DNA from: Roseovarius aestuarii
GTDB taxonomy: Bacteria; Pseudomonadota; Alphaproteobacteria; Rhodobacterales; Rhodobacteraceae
NCBI GenBank assembly: GCA_027214255.1
Contig: JAPWHL010000002.1
Coordinates: 62,001-126,000 of the forward strand
DNA: 64,000 nucleotides
Direction: 5' to 3'
Notes under the pieces: model-generated
Told to the model about the DNA's origin: nothing
The model's input: only the letters and a program-made list of their open reading frames with translations
The model's database searches: none
Translations under genes and position numbers: made by a program
Shown here: in pieces, positions 8,836-17,556 of the stretch
Position numbering within the stretch: position 1 is the stretch's first letter
Layout of the letters: each line of letters begins with the position of its first letter

Positions 8836-9804
8836 GTGAGCAAACAGATAGACATGATTCCCGAACAGGCGCTGACGTGGTATCGCACGGGGCGGGGTGC
8901 CGCCTTGGCTACTGTGGTTCAGACATGGGGCAGCGCGCCGCGCCGTGTTGGGGCGCAATTGGCTGTGTCGGGTGCAGGCGACATGGCGGGATCGGTGTCG
9001 GGGGGCTGCGTTGAAGGGGCGGTTGTGCTGGCCGCGCAGGACGCGATTCAGACTGGGCGTCCCGAGATGCTGGAATTCGGTATCAGTGATGGCGATGCCT
9101 TTGCCGTGGGGCTGGCCTGTGGTGGTACAATCCGCGTACTGGTCGAACCTGTGGGCACACATCTGCCCGAGGCCGTGTTGGCCGATCTGGTCGCCGCGCG
9201 TGCCACCCGTCAGCCGGTGGCCTATGTGACAGGGGTGGATAAAGCACCCCGTTTAGAGACCGATGGTCACGCAGATCGGCTGAGGATGGATCGCTCGGGG
9301 TTTGAGGACGACGGTCAGACGTTTGTTGCAATTCATAACCCGCCTTTGCGACTGGTTGTTGTTGGAGCGGTTCACATAGCGCAGGCGCTGGTGCCCATGG
9401 CGCGTGTGGCCGGGTATGACGTGGTGGTGATTGACCCGCGCGCGGCTTTTGCCTCGCCTGAACGGTTTCCTGACTCCACATTGTTGGATGATTGGCCTGA
9501 TGAGGCGGCGCGCGATTTTGGTCTGGATGCGCGGACGGCGCTGGTGTTGTTGACGCATGACCCCAAGCTGGACGACCCGGCCCTGATCGTGGCCCTGCAC
9601 AGCGACGTCTTCTATATCGGCGCGCTGGGGTCCAAGCGCACCCATGCCGCCCGCCTCGAACGCATGGCGGCGCAGGGTTTCGATCAGGCCGCTCTGGCGC
9701 GCATCCACGGTCCGGTCGGTTTGAACATCGGCGCCGCGGGCCCGGCGGAAATCGCGGTAAGCATACTGGCCCAGATGACACGGGTCCTGAGGCTGGGGGC
9801 GTGA
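8836..9804 (+). CDS. XdhC/CoxF-family molybdenum cofactor maturation protein
   Basis: XdhC-family proteins bind molybdenum cofactor, promote its sulfuration and insert it into molybdenum hydroxylases. About 322 residues show the N-terminal XdhC/CoxI domain (VQTWGSAPRRVGAQLAVS, then SGGCVEGAVV and FGISDGDAFAVGLACGG). The C-terminal Rossmann-like XdhC domain has VVVGAVHIAQAL and ALGSKRTHAARLERM. GGAGG at 8824-8828 lies 7 nt before the GTG at 8836 but overlaps the region of the ATG at 8830, so I prefer the GTG. The stop overlaps the next gene's GTG start. The client is most likely the adjacent coxSLM enzyme, though the orphan hydroxylase near 49 kb is also possible. Confidence 0.88.
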   Translation: MSKQIDMIPEQALTWYRTGRGAALATVVQTWGSAPRRVGAQLAVSGAGDMAGSVSGGCVEGAVVLAAQDAIQTGRPEMLEFGISDGDAFAVGLACGGTIRVLVEPVGTHLPEAVLADLVAARATRQPVAYVTGVDKAPRLETDGHADRLRMDRSGFEDDGQTFVAIHNPPLRLVVVGAVHIAQALVPMARVAGYDVVVIDPRAAFASPERFPDSTLLDDWPDEAARDFGLDARTALVLLTHDPKLDDPALIVALHSDVFYIGALGSKRTHAARLERMAAQGFDQAALARIHGPVGLNIGAAGPAEIAVSILAQMTRVLRLGA

Positions 9805-10787
9805 AATTCGGGGCGGTGCCACTGGATCAGGCTGTTGGCGGTATTCTTGCGCATTCCGTCTCAACGCCGGACGGGCGACTGCGCAAGGGCGTTACCCTGA
9901 CCGAGGATCATATCGCGCAGCTACGCGCCGCGGGCCTGACTGATGTTGTCACGGCCCGCCCCGATCCGACCGATCTGCACGAAGACGCCGCCGCCAAAAT
10001 ACTGGCACAGGCGCTGGCGGGGCAGGGTGTGCGCCTTAGCACGCCATTTACCGGACGCGTCAATCTGATCGCGGATGCGCCGGGGGTGGCCGTGTTGGAT
10101 GTCCAAGCGCTGCATGCCGTCAATGCGATCCATCCCATGATTACAGTCGCCACGGTGCCCAATCTGCATCAGATGCGCCCCAAAGGCATGATCGCTACGA
10201 TCAAGATCATCTCATATGCCGTGCCCCAATCAGACCTGAGCGCGGCGGTCGAGGCTGCACAGGGCGCGATCCGCTTGGCCACGCCGCGATTGCGCACGGC
10301 CAGTTTGATTGTCTCCGACACAGCAGGGGGCGCGGGCCTGAAGGGGCAAGACGCCATTGCCGCACGGCTGGAGGCGCTGGATATGGTGCTGGAGGACGTG
10401 CAGCGCGTTGCCCATGATACAGCCGAAATTGCAGCAGCGTTGGCGCGGGCCACAGGTGATTTATTGCTGATCCTGACCGCCACGGCCACCTCGGATGAAA
10501 ATGACACCGCCCCGGCGGCGCTGCGTGCTGCGGGGGGGATTGTCACACGGTTCGGGATGCCCGTTGATCCCGGAAACCTGTTGTTTCTGGGGGGCTTGGG
10601 CGCTCGCCCGGTCATAGGCCTGCCAGGATGCGCGCGCGCGCCAGCGTTGAACGGGGCTGACTGGGTCTTGTCGCGGATCGCCTGCGGGCTGGATATTACC
10701 AGTGCGGATATCGCCGGCATGGGGGTAGGCGGATTGCTAAAAGAAATTCCGACCCGGCCCATGCCCCGGCGTGCGAAACCGGCTTAA
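9801..10787 (+). CDS. MoeA/MogA-like molybdopterin-binding protein
   Basis: The product has 328 residues. It resembles the molybdopterin-binding (MoCF) proteins found beside XdhC, where they handle molybdopterin or molybdate insertion for cytosolic molybdenum hydroxylases. An N-terminal segment (about 1-160) ends in ATIKIISYAVP. A MogA-like fold follows from about residue 170 with LIVSDTAGGAG, ILTATATSDENDTAPAALRAAGG and FLGGLGARPVIGLPGCAR. No MobA-like nucleotidyltransferase is fused to it, unlike some relatives. The GTG start is coupled to xdhC by a 4-nt overlap. Its precise chemical step is not certain from sequence. Confidence 0.82.
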   Translation: MKFGAVPLDQAVGGILAHSVSTPDGRLRKGVTLTEDHIAQLRAAGLTDVVTARPDPTDLHEDAAAKILAQALAGQGVRLSTPFTGRVNLIADAPGVAVLDVQALHAVNAIHPMITVATVPNLHQMRPKGMIATIKIISYAVPQSDLSAAVEAAQGAIRLATPRLRTASLIVSDTAGGAGLKGQDAIAARLEALDMVLEDVQRVAHDTAEIAAALARATGDLLLILTATATSDENDTAPAALRAAGGIVTRFGMPVDPGNLLFLGGLGARPVIGLPGCARAPALNGADWVLSRIACGLDITSADIAGMGVGGLLKEIPTRPMPRRAKPA

Positions 10788-10942
10788 CGCTTGGCGCTTG
10801 GATTGGGCGCCAGTCGCCCTGCCCAACAGGCGGCGTGACAGGCCTCGTGCGGCGCGTCATGGGCCGGGTGAACACTCCGGAAGCGGTTACAAATCATTGG
10901 CTATACAAAAAAATCAGACTTCTCATACGCCCGATCCCATGT

Positions 10943-10955
10943 TTAACTTGGTTAA
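10943..10955. promoter_or_regulatory. inverted repeat TTAAC-TTG-GTTAA before coxS
   Basis: A perfect 5-bp inverted repeat with a 3-bp centre lies 27 bp before the coxS start, in the 195-bp gap that separates coxSLM from the maturation genes. It could be an operator for the structural genes. There is no experimental or family evidence for a specific regulator. Confidence 0.3.
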
Positions 10956-10982
10956 GAGCAACAATAACTCTGGGAGAAGCTG

Positions 10983-11468
10983 ATGCCACAGGTCACCATG
11001 ACCGTGAATGGCAAGCCTGCATCCGGCACCGTTGAGGGCCGGACATTGCTTGTGGAATTCTTACGTGAAACTCTAACTCTGACCGGCACCCATGTCGGAT
11101 GTGATACCAGCCAATGTGGTGCCTGTGTGGTGCATGTGGATGGCAAAGCGGTCAAATCCTGCACCATGTTTGCCGTCGAGGCCGCTGGCGCAGAGGTGGC
11201 CACAATCGAAAGCATGGCCGACCCCGATGGCACCTTGCATCCCATCCAGCAGGCGTTTCAGGACCATCACGGGTTGCAATGCGGCTTTTGCACCCCCGGT
11301 ATGGTGATGAGTGCGGCGGCCCTTCTAAAGGACAACCCCAAGCCGAGCGAAGCCGAAGTGCGCGACTATCTTGAGGGTAATATTTGCCGGTGCACGGGCT
11401 ATCACGGAATCGTCAAGGCGATCTTGGCGGCCAGCGGGCAAGACGCGGATCAAGTCGCGGCGCAATAA
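10983..11468 (+). CDS. coxS: CO dehydrogenase-like small subunit, two [2Fe-2S] clusters
   Basis: CoxS carries electrons from the molybdenum site to FAD. The 161-residue protein has a plant-type [2Fe-2S] domain with Cys40, Cys45, Cys48 and Cys60, and an all-helical domain with CGFC at 100-103 and CRC at 135-137 for the second cluster. All eight ligands are present. GGGAG lies upstream of the ATG. It is first in the order S-L-M, which is the form II arrangement; form I clusters use M-S-L. The stop is 57 bp before the large subunit, so the three genes are probably cotranscribed. Confidence 0.93.
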   Translation: MPQVTMTVNGKPASGTVEGRTLLVEFLRETLTLTGTHVGCDTSQCGACVVHVDGKAVKSCTMFAVEAAGAEVATIESMADPDGTLHPIQQAFQDHHGLQCGFCTPGMVMSAAALLKDNPKPSEAEVRDYLEGNICRCTGYHGIVKAILAASGQDADQVAAQ

Positions 11469-11525
11469 GACCATTAGCACGGCAGGGGCAAAGCACCCCC
11501 ACAGCCCAGCAAGGAGGATTTCGAC

Positions 11526-13901
11526 ATGGCCAAGGATGGCAGCCCCGATCATACCGGGATAGGCGCACCGACCAAGCGGCGCGAAGATGTGAGGTTCCTG
11601 TCAGGAACCGGCAATTACACAGATGATATCAACCTGCGTGGACAGGCATATGTCCATTTCCTGCGTTCGGATGTGGCGCATGGCACATTGAATGCGGTGG
11701 ATACGGCTGCGGCCTCGGCCTTGCCCGGCGTGCTGCGTATTTTTACCGGCGCCGATTTTGAGGGTGTCGGCGGGCTGCCCTGTGGCTGGCAAGTGACCGA
11801 CCGCTTTGGTGAAGTGATGCAAGAGCCGGGCCACCCTGTTTTGGCCCAAGGCAAGGTGCGCCATGTCGGCGATCCTATTGCTGCTGTTGTCGCTGAGACA
11901 TATGCTCAGGCGCGCGATGCCGCCGAGGCGATCGAGGTGGACATTACCGAACTGCCCGCCGTGGTCGATATGAAAGCCGCGCTGAAAGACGGGGCGCCTA
12001 AAGTCCACGATGATCTGACATCGAACCTGTGTTATGATTGGGGCTTCGTTGAGGAAAACCGCGAAGCCGTGGACGCCGCCATAAAGGGGGCCGCGCATGT
12101 CACCACATTAGAACTCGTCAACCAGCGCCTTGTGGCCAATCCGATGGAGCCGCGTGTGGCAGTCGGAGATTATGCCCGCGGCACCGATGACAGCACATTA
12201 TATACGACCAGCCAGAACCCCCATGTGATCCGCCTGTTGATGGGCGCGTTCGTCCTGGGTATCCCAGAACATAAACTGCGCGTGGTTGCACCTGACGTGG
12301 GCGGCGGGTTTGGCTCGAAAATCTTTCACTACGCCGAGGAGGCGTTTTGCACATTCGCAGCCAAAGCGCTCAATCGGCCGGTGAAATGGACCTCCAGTCG
12401 GTCCGAGGCGTTTATGTCTGACGCACATGGCCGGGATCACGTCACCAAGATTGAATTGGCGCTGGACAAAGACAATAATTTTGTCGCGTTGCGCACCGAT
12501 ACCCATGCCAATATGGGCGCATATCTAAGTACATTTGCACCGTCCGTGCCGACATGGCTGCATGGCACGCTGATGGCGGGCAACTATAAGACCCCCCTGA
12601 TCTACATCAACGTAAAGGCCGTGTTCACCAATACCGTCCCAGTTGACGCTTATCGCGGCGCCGGCCGTCCCGAGGCGACTTATCAACTGGAACGTGTGAT
12701 TGACAAAGCCGCGCGTGAATTGGGCGTCGACCCCATTGCCCTGCGCCGTCAGAATTTTATCACCGAATTCCCCTATGCCACGCCGGTTGCGGTGGAATAT
12801 GACACCGGCGATTACGTCGCAACGATGGATAAGCTGGAAGAAATAGCCGATCTGTCGGGGTTTGAGGCCCGGCTGGCCGAAAGCAAGACGCGCGGCAAGC
12901 TGCGCGGGCTGGGCGTCAATTGCTATATCGAGGCTTGTGGCATCGCGCCGTCCAACCTTGTGGGGCAATTGGGCGCACGTGCAGGCCTTTATGAAAGTGC
13001 AACCGTGCGGGTCAACGCGACCGGCGGAATCACCGTGATGACCGGCAGTCACAGCCACGGACAGGGCCATGAAACGGCCTTTCCTCAGGTGGTGGCCGAT
13101 ATGATCGGTATCGACGCCAGCATGGTGGAAATCAGCCATGGCGACACGGCCAATACGCCAATGGGTATGGGCACATATGGGTCACGCAGCTTGGCCGTTG
13201 GCGGAAGCGCGATGGTGCGCGCGACCGAAAAGATCATCAACAAGGCCAAAAAGATCGCGGCCCACCTGATGGAGGCCTCGGATGCGGATATCGAACTCAA
13301 GGATGGTGCGTTTACCGTGGCGGGCACCGACAAATCCGTGGCTTGGGGCGATGTGACCCTTGCGGCCTACGTGCCGCATAACTACCCGCTGGAAGATATC
13401 GAGCCAGGTCTGGAAGAGACGGCGTTTTATGACCCGTCAAACTTTACCTATCCTTCGGGTGCTTATGCCTGCGAGGTAGAAGTGGACCCCGAAACCGGCA
13501 AGGTCACGATTGAAACCTTCGCGGCGGCGGATGATTTTGGCAATATCGTCAATCCGATGATCGTCGACGGGCAGGTTCAGGGGGGCATCGGCCAAGGAAT
13601 TGGGCAAGCCCTGTTAGAGGGCTGCATCTATGACGAGGATGGCCAGTTGCTGACCGGATCCTACATGGATTACGCCATGCCGCGCGCCGATGATGTGCCA
13701 TTCTTCACGGTCGATCATTCCTGCCAGACCCCCTGCACGCACAACCCGCTGGGAGTGAAGGGCTGTGGCGAAGCGGGGGCTATCGGATCACCGCCCGCTG
13801 TGGTGAATGCGGTGGTGGATGCGCTGCAGCGCGCGGGCCATGACGTGACGCATATCGACATGCCATTGTCGCCGTCGCGCGTCTGGGCGGCGATGCAATA
13901 G
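11526..13901 (+). CDS. coxL: form II CO dehydrogenase-like molybdenum hydroxylase large subunit
   Basis: The large subunit binds molybdopterin cytosine dinucleotide and carries the active site. The 791-residue protein is full length. Its active-site loop reads AYRGAGR at residues 375-381, the form II (BMS) signature, not the AYXCSFR loop of form I that holds the copper-ligand Cys. The catalytic Glu of GCGEAG is residue 749, and molybdopterin-contact segments such as [10 protein letters not shown] and [12 protein letters not shown] are conserved. AAGGAGGA precedes the ATG by 8 nt. Form II enzymes are widespread in roseobacters, but their ability to oxidise CO physiologically is disputed; another aldehyde or N-heterocycle substrate is possible. 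Confidence 0.92.
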   Translation: MAKDGSPDHTGIGAPTKRREDVRFLSGTGNYTDDINLRGQAYVHFLRSDVAHGTLNAVDTAAASALPGVLRIFTGADFEGVGGLPCGWQVTDRFGEVMQEPGHPVLAQGKVRHVGDPIAAVVAETYAQARDAAEAIEVDITELPAVVDMKAALKDGAPKVHDDLTSNLCYDWGFVEENREAVDAAIKGAAHVTTLELVNQRLVANPMEPRVAVGDYARGTDDSTLYTTSQNPHVIRLLMGAFVLGIPEHKLRVVAPDVGGGFGSKIFHYAEEAFCTFAAKALNRPVKWTSSRSEAFMSDAHGRDHVTKIELALDKDNNFVALRTDTHANMGAYLSTFAPSVPTWLHGTLMAGNYKTPLIYINVKAVFTNTVPVDAYRGAGRPEATYQLERVIDKAARELGVDPIALRRQNFITEFPYATPVAVEYDTGDYVATMDKLEEIADLSGFEARLAESKTRGKLRGLGVNCYIEACGIAPSNLVGQLGARAGLYESATVRVNATGGITVMTGSHSHGQGHETAFPQVVADMIGIDASMVEISHGDTANTPMGMGTYGSRSLAVGGSAMVRATEKIINKAKKIAAHLMEASDADIELKDGAFTVAGTDKSVAWGDVTLAAYVPHNYPLEDIEPGLEETAFYDPSNFTYPSGAYACEVEVDPETGKVTIETFAAADDFGNIVNPMIVDGQVQGGIGQGIGQALLEGCIYDEDGQLLTGSYMDYAMPRADDVPFFTVDHSCQTPCTHNPLGVKGCGEAGAIGSPPAVVNAVVDALQRAGHDVTHIDMPLSPSRVWAAMQ

Positions 13902-13916
13902 GATGAGAGGGTCGGA

Positions 13917-13962
13917 CCGGGGGCTTGCCCCCGGACCCCCAGGATATTTTCAGCCAGAAGAT
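13917..13962 (+). repeat. GC-rich hairpin plus dispersed motif between coxL and coxM
   Basis: A hairpin with 8-bp arms, CCGGGGGC at 13917-13924 and GCCCCCGG at 13927-13934, is followed at 13942-13962 by GGATATTTTCAGCCAGAAGA and one more base. Nearly the same motif (GGATATTTTTGGCCAGAAGA) occurs at 2233 after pyrC. Such elements recur between genes in this family from memory. Here one sits inside an operon and could stabilise or attenuate the message. Confidence 0.55.
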
Positions 13963-14005
13963 CAAGGGCGTCAGAAACGCCGTTGAGACTTTGAGGAGAT
14001 GAACA

Positions 14006-14791
14006 ATGTATGCATTTGAAATAGAACGCCCCGCGACCGTTGCCGAGGCGGTAGCCGCGTTGAAATCGGACGAGTCCCAGCCTTTGGGGGGAGGGCAGAC
14101 GTTAATTCCGACGCTGAAACAGCGTCTGGCAATGCCGTCGGTTCTGATTTCACTGGGTGCGATCGGCGAGATGAAAGGCATTCGCGTGGATTCCGGTAAA
14201 GTATGTATCGGCGGGGCGACGACCCATGCCGAGGTTGCGACGGGTGCAACGGGCTATCCGGCTTTGCAGGCCTTGGCCGGCCATATCGGCGATCCCGCAG
14301 TGCGCAATCGCGGCACGATCGGCGGCAGTTTGGCCAATAATGACCCAAGCGCATGTTACCCGTCTGCGGCATTGGCATCGGACGCGGTGATCGTCACGGA
14401 TAGGCGCGAGATTGCCGCCGATGACTTTTTCCTAGGGATGTTTGAAACCGCGTTGGAGGAAGGCGAGATCATTACCGAGGTCCGCATGCCGGTGCCCGAG
14501 GCGGCGGCCTATATGAAGTTCGAACAGCCTGCGTCGCGCTTTGCGCTTGTTGGTGTGTTTGTTGCACGTTTCAAGGATGGTGTGCGGGTTGCCGTAACTG
14601 GCGCGTCAGAAGGGGGCGTGTTTCGCTGGAAAGAGGCTGAGGGCGCGCTTTCGTCTGATTTCTCGGCCAAAGCGATCGAAGGGCTGAGCCTGTCGGGCGA
14701 GGGGATGATAAGTGACCTGCATGGCACCGGCGCTTACCGCGCGCATCTGGTGGGTGTGATGGCCCGTCGTGCAGTTTCTGCCGCAGCATAG
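14006..14791 (+). CDS. coxM: CO dehydrogenase-like medium subunit, FAD-binding
   Basis: CoxM passes electrons from the iron-sulfur subunit through FAD to an acceptor such as quinone. The 261-residue protein shows the N-terminal FAD_binding_5 domain with the family glycine motif LGGGQTLIP near residues 32-40 and the second FAD loop RNRGTIGGSLANNDP near 96-110. The C-terminal CO_deh_flav_C domain follows. It is slightly shorter than the 288-residue Oligotropha CoxM but both FAD motifs are intact. GAGGAG is 7 nt before the ATG. It closes the cox transcript; a hairpin terminator lies 71 bp downstream. Confidence 0.91.
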   Translation: MYAFEIERPATVAEAVAALKSDESQPLGGGQTLIPTLKQRLAMPSVLISLGAIGEMKGIRVDSGKVCIGGATTHAEVATGATGYPALQALAGHIGDPAVRNRGTIGGSLANNDPSACYPSAALASDAVIVTDRREIAADDFFLGMFETALEEGEIITEVRMPVPEAAAYMKFEQPASRFALVGVFVARFKDGVRVAVTGASEGGVFRWKEAEGALSSDFSAKAIEGLSLSGEGMISDLHGTGAYRAHLVGVMARRAVSAAA

Positions 14792-14862
14792 AGTGGGGTG
14801 AATGCCCCGGGTGTGATCCGGGGCCCTGCGTCGGATGGACCATCTTGTAACGCAGCAACGGA

Positions 14863-14887
14863 AAACGGCGCCTCAAGGGCGCCGTTT
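14863..14887 (+). terminator. bidirectional rho-independent terminator between coxM and infC
   Basis: Arms AAACGGCGCC (14863-14872) and GGCGCCGTTT (14878-14887) enclose a 5-nt loop. Short T-runs occur on both strands (CATTTT downstream on plus; TTTTCC on minus), so the hairpin can end both coxM and infC transcripts, which converge here. Confidence 0.8.
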
Positions 14888-14910
14888 CATTTTGGGTTAT
14901 GCCTGTAAGC

Positions 14911-15456
14911 TTACTTGGGTAGGGGGCCGATGATCATGATCATCTGGCGGCCTTCCATCTTGGGCATGTTTTCGACTTTGCCGCGGCCCTCGATGTCGAC
15001 GGCAATGCGTTCCAGCAGTTTGCGGCCCAGATCCTGGTGTGCCATTTCACGGCCGCGAAACCGCAGCGTAACCTTGACCTTGTCGCCACCGTCCAGAAAC
15101 TTAAAGACGTTACGCATCTTGACGTCGTAGTCATGCGTATCGGTGTTGGGTCGGAACTTGACCTCTTTCACCTCGATGATCTTTTGTTTCTTGCGAGCTT
15201 CGGCCTCACGCTTTTGAGTTTCATACTTGAACTTGCCGAAATCCATGATCTTGCACACGGGCGGTTTGGCATTGGGCGAAATTTCGACCAGATCCAGTCC
15301 AGCCTCTTCGGCCATTTCCAGGGCGCGGTTCGAGGACACAACCCCGACATTTTCACCGTCGGCGCCGATCAGGCGCAATTCGTCTTCACGAATGCGTTCA
15401 TTGACACGGGGGCCGGTATCACGGGTTGGTGGCGCGTTATGCGGTCTGCGGGCTAT
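14911..15456 (-). CDS. infC: translation initiation factor IF-3, apparent AUA start
   Basis: IF-3 binds the 30S subunit, prevents premature 50S joining and checks the start codon and initiator tRNA. The protein has the typical N-domain ([22 protein letters not shown]), a basic linker ([20 protein letters not shown]) and a C-domain ending in [14 protein letters not shown]. No ATG, GTG or TTG gives a complete N-domain: the first TTG, at 15378, would cut off the conserved RVNERIR segment. GAAGGA at 15465-15470 is followed 8 nt later by ATA at 15456, giving 181 residues starting with the family's ARRPHNAPP. Rare start codons are known for infC (AUU in E. coli) and allow autoregulation. A start at the nearby ATC is less well spaced. 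Confidence 0.93.
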   Translation of the reverse strand: MARRPHNAPPTRDTGPRVNERIREDELRLIGADGENVGVVSSNRALEMAEEAGLDLVEISPNAKPPVCKIMDFGKFKYETQKREAEARKKQKIIEVKEVKFRPNTDTHDYDVKMRNVFKFLDGGDKVKVTLRFRGREMAHQDLGRKLLERIAVDIEGRGKVENMPKMEGRQMIMIIGPLPK

Positions 15457-15661
15457 GGCTTTGATCCTTCAATTGTTTGGCCAAATATCAGTTTCGCAAC
15501 GTATCCGCGCTGAGGGCGCACTTCAAGCCGCAAAATAGGCTGTTCTGCGCCGAAGCTGCCGATATTCCCCTTGAACCTTGAGGTTTTGAGCGGCATGTGA
15601 TTGCTCGTTAACGAACGGCCCGCAATTGTGCTTTGGGCCTGAACGTCAAGGGGATACCTGA

Positions 15662-16468
15662 ATGAAAAACCTGCTCTGGATTATCCTGGCGGCTGGCGTG
15701 CTGATCGGCGGCTATGTGCTGGTGACCGGCAATTCACCGACTGAGATGATGGAAACCACCGAACCTGCCACGCAGATCGAAGAACCTGCGGCCGTTGAGT
15801 CAGCCGACACTGCCGCCGAAGAGGCCGCAAAAGCCGCTGAAGAAGCAGCGGCAAAAGCGGCCGAGGCCGCTGCAGAAGAAGCGGCTGCGGCTGAAGAAGC
15901 TGCAAAAGCCGCCGCTGAAGAGGCCGCTCAGAAACTGGCGGACGAAGCAGCTGCAGCCGAAGCCGCCGCTGAAGAAGCTGCCGCTGCAGCGGCAGAAGAA
16001 GCCGCCGCCGCCGAGGAAGCCGCTACGCAAGCTGCACAAGAAGCAGCAGAAGCGGCCGAATCCGCCGTAACCGAGGCCGAGACCGCTGTGGATGAGGCTG
16101 TTGAGAGTGCGGCAGAGCAAGCCACTGACGCCATGAACTCTTTGACCGAGCAAACCGATGCGGCAACCGATGCTGCGGAAGGTGCGGCCGAGACGGCGAC
16201 AGATATGGCCACGGACGCAGCGACAGATGCAGCAACAGACGCCGCTGATACGGCGACTGAAGCCGCTACAGACGCCGCGACCGAAGCCACGGAAGATGCA
16301 CTGACGGTGGACAATTTCGATATGAGCACCGTCACGGACATGATCGAGAATTCGGACGTTGACTCGATCCAGCAAACGGTTCTCAAACAGGCGTTGAAGG
16401 CTGCTCAGGACAATCCTGAGATGCTGAAAGAAGTTCTGACACAGATTCGCGCCGCTTTGGGTATGTAA
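15662..16468 (+). CDS. membrane-anchored Ala/Glu-rich low-complexity protein
   Basis: This 268-residue protein is unassigned. Residues 4-22 form one hydrophobic segment (LLWIILAAGVLIGGYVLV) that could be an uncleaved anchor. Residues about 55-150 are repeats of EEAAA/KAAEEAA type, strongly helical. Residues about 165-220 switch to TDAATDAA repeats. A non-repetitive C-terminal 45 residues (VDNFDMSTVTDMIENSD and onward) looks like a small folded helical domain. The layout resembles TolA domain I plus II, but no TolA domain III is present. AAGGGGAT precedes the start. It is monocistronic with a strong terminator. A periplasm-spanning or spacer role is only inference. Confidence 0.75.
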   Translation: MKNLLWIILAAGVLIGGYVLVTGNSPTEMMETTEPATQIEEPAAVESADTAAEEAAKAAEEAAAKAAEAAAEEAAAAEEAAKAAAEEAAQKLADEAAAAEAAAEEAAAAAAEEAAAAEEAATQAAQEAAEAAESAVTEAETAVDEAVESAAEQATDAMNSLTEQTDAATDAAEGAAETATDMATDAATDAATDAADTATEAATDAATEATEDALTVDNFDMSTVTDMIENSDVDSIQQTVLKQALKAAQDNPEMLKEVLTQIRAALGM

Positions 16469-16508
16469 TTCTGCTTTGACAGGGCCCGACCAAGCGGTCT
16501 GAGAAAAC

Positions 16509-16542
16509 AAAACCCGCGCTGAGAGTTCAGCGCGGGTTTTTT
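16509..16542 (+). terminator. strong rho-independent terminator
   Basis: Arms AAAACCCGCGCTGA (16509-16522) and TCAGCGCGGGTTTT (16527-16540) form a perfect 14-bp stem with a 4-nt loop, followed by more T residues. It lies 41 bp after the Ala-rich gene, and its A-rich left arm makes it able to terminate fpr on the other strand as well. Confidence 0.92.
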
Positions 16543-16568
16543 CGTGCCAGAATCTGTCTGGCGTTGGA

Positions 16569-17432
16569 TCAGTCCAGAAAGGCCTTCTCGACCACATATT
16601 CGCGGGGTGCCGAATTGGCGCCTTCTCGCAGGCCGTAACCTTCAAACAACTCTTTCAATTCCAAATTGAACGCAAGATTTCCGCAGATCATGGCGCGATC
16701 CGTTTCCGGGGTTAACTCGGGCACGCCCAGATCTTCGAACATCTGCCCCGAACGCATGAGATCGGTGATGCGACCCATCTTGGGGCTGTCTTCACGGGTA
16801 GTCGTTGGATAATAGCGCAGCTTGTCTGCAAACCCTTCGCCGATCAGCTCGGCCAACATTTCATCGGTGCGGATCGCGTTGATCAACTGAGCACCATAGG
16901 TCAATTCCCCAACTTCGCGGCAGGTATGGGTGATGATGACCTCTTCGTAATCCTCATAGGTTTGCGGATCGCGCAGCAGCGATGCAAAGGGCGCAAACCC
17001 TGTTCCGGTAGAAAACAACCACAAGCGTTTGCCCGGCAATAGAGCATCATGCACCAGCGTGCCGACCGGTTTGGGCTTTAGAATGATCTCGTCGCCGACC
17101 TGAATATGTTGCAACTTGGAGGTCAGCGGGCCGTCTTGCACCTTGATCGAATAGAATTCCAATTCATCATCCCAACTGGGAGAGGCAATAGAATAGGCGC
17201 GCAGCAAGGGGCGTTGCTTGCCGGTTTTGGGGTCTGGATCGCCCATCAGCCCGATCATCACGAATTCACCCGAACGAAACCGCAACGAGGCGGGCCGGGT
17301 CACGCGAAATGAAAACAGCCGATCTGTCCAATGGGTGACAGCCGTCACTTTCTGGGCGTCGGGCAGGGCGGGTTTTGCGCGGGGCGCTGTCGCGGAGGTG
17401 TCGGTCACTTTGGTCATCTCGTTCATTATCAT
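16569..17432 (-). CDS. fpr: ferredoxin/flavodoxin-NADP+ reductase
   Basis: This FAD enzyme exchanges electrons between NADPH and ferredoxin or flavodoxin. The 287-residue protein has the bacterial FPR FAD motif RAYSIASPSWDDELEFYSIKV near residue 80, the NADP-binding glycine motif FSTGTGFAPFASLLRD near 140, and a C-terminal extension ending FLD rather than the Tyr of plastidic enzymes. It lies just downstream of the sulfate-assimilation operon, whose sulfite reductase lacks a flavoprotein partner, so Fpr may supply its electrons through ferredoxin. The start could be ATG at 17432, 17426 or 17417; none has a strong ribosome site. Confidence 0.93.
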   Translation of the reverse strand: MIMNEMTKVTDTSATAPRAKPALPDAQKVTAVTHWTDRLFSFRVTRPASLRFRSGEFVMIGLMGDPDPKTGKQRPLLRAYSIASPSWDDELEFYSIKVQDGPLTSKLQHIQVGDEIILKPKPVGTLVHDALLPGKRLWLFSTGTGFAPFASLLRDPQTYEDYEEVIITHTCREVGELTYGAQLINAIRTDEMLAELIGEGFADKLRYYPTTTREDSPKMGRITDLMRSGQMFEDLGVPELTPETDRAMICGNLAFNLELKELFEGYGLREGANSAPREYVVEKAFLD

Positions 17433-17497
17433 TCAACGCGGTTGTTAAACCGACTTCTCCAGTTAGTCTGTGTTTCGTGTCAGGGAAAGGCGGTATT

Positions 17498-17533
17498 GCG
17501 TCGCGCCCTTGAACATATCCAAGGGCGCGACGC
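17498..17533. repeat. perfect 14-bp inverted repeat between DUF934 gene and fpr
   Basis: Arms GCGTCGCGCCCTTG (17498-17511) and CAAGGGCGCGACGC (17520-17533) enclose 8 nt. No T-run follows on either strand. It sits 24 bp after the DUF934 gene and upstream of fpr, so it may be a U-less terminator or a message-stabilising hairpin that separates fpr expression from the cys operon. Confidence 0.8.
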
Positions 17534-17556
17534 CTGTCAGGCCGTGGAAGGACAGG

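Noticed and set aside
11526..13901. Calling this a form I, proven CO-oxidising CoxL
   Set aside because: The loop is AYRGAGR, not AYXCSFR, and the gene order is S-L-M, both form II traits.
15662..16468. Calling the Ala-rich protein TolA
   Set aside because: It has a similar anchor and helical region, but no TolA domain III and no tol/pal neighbours.
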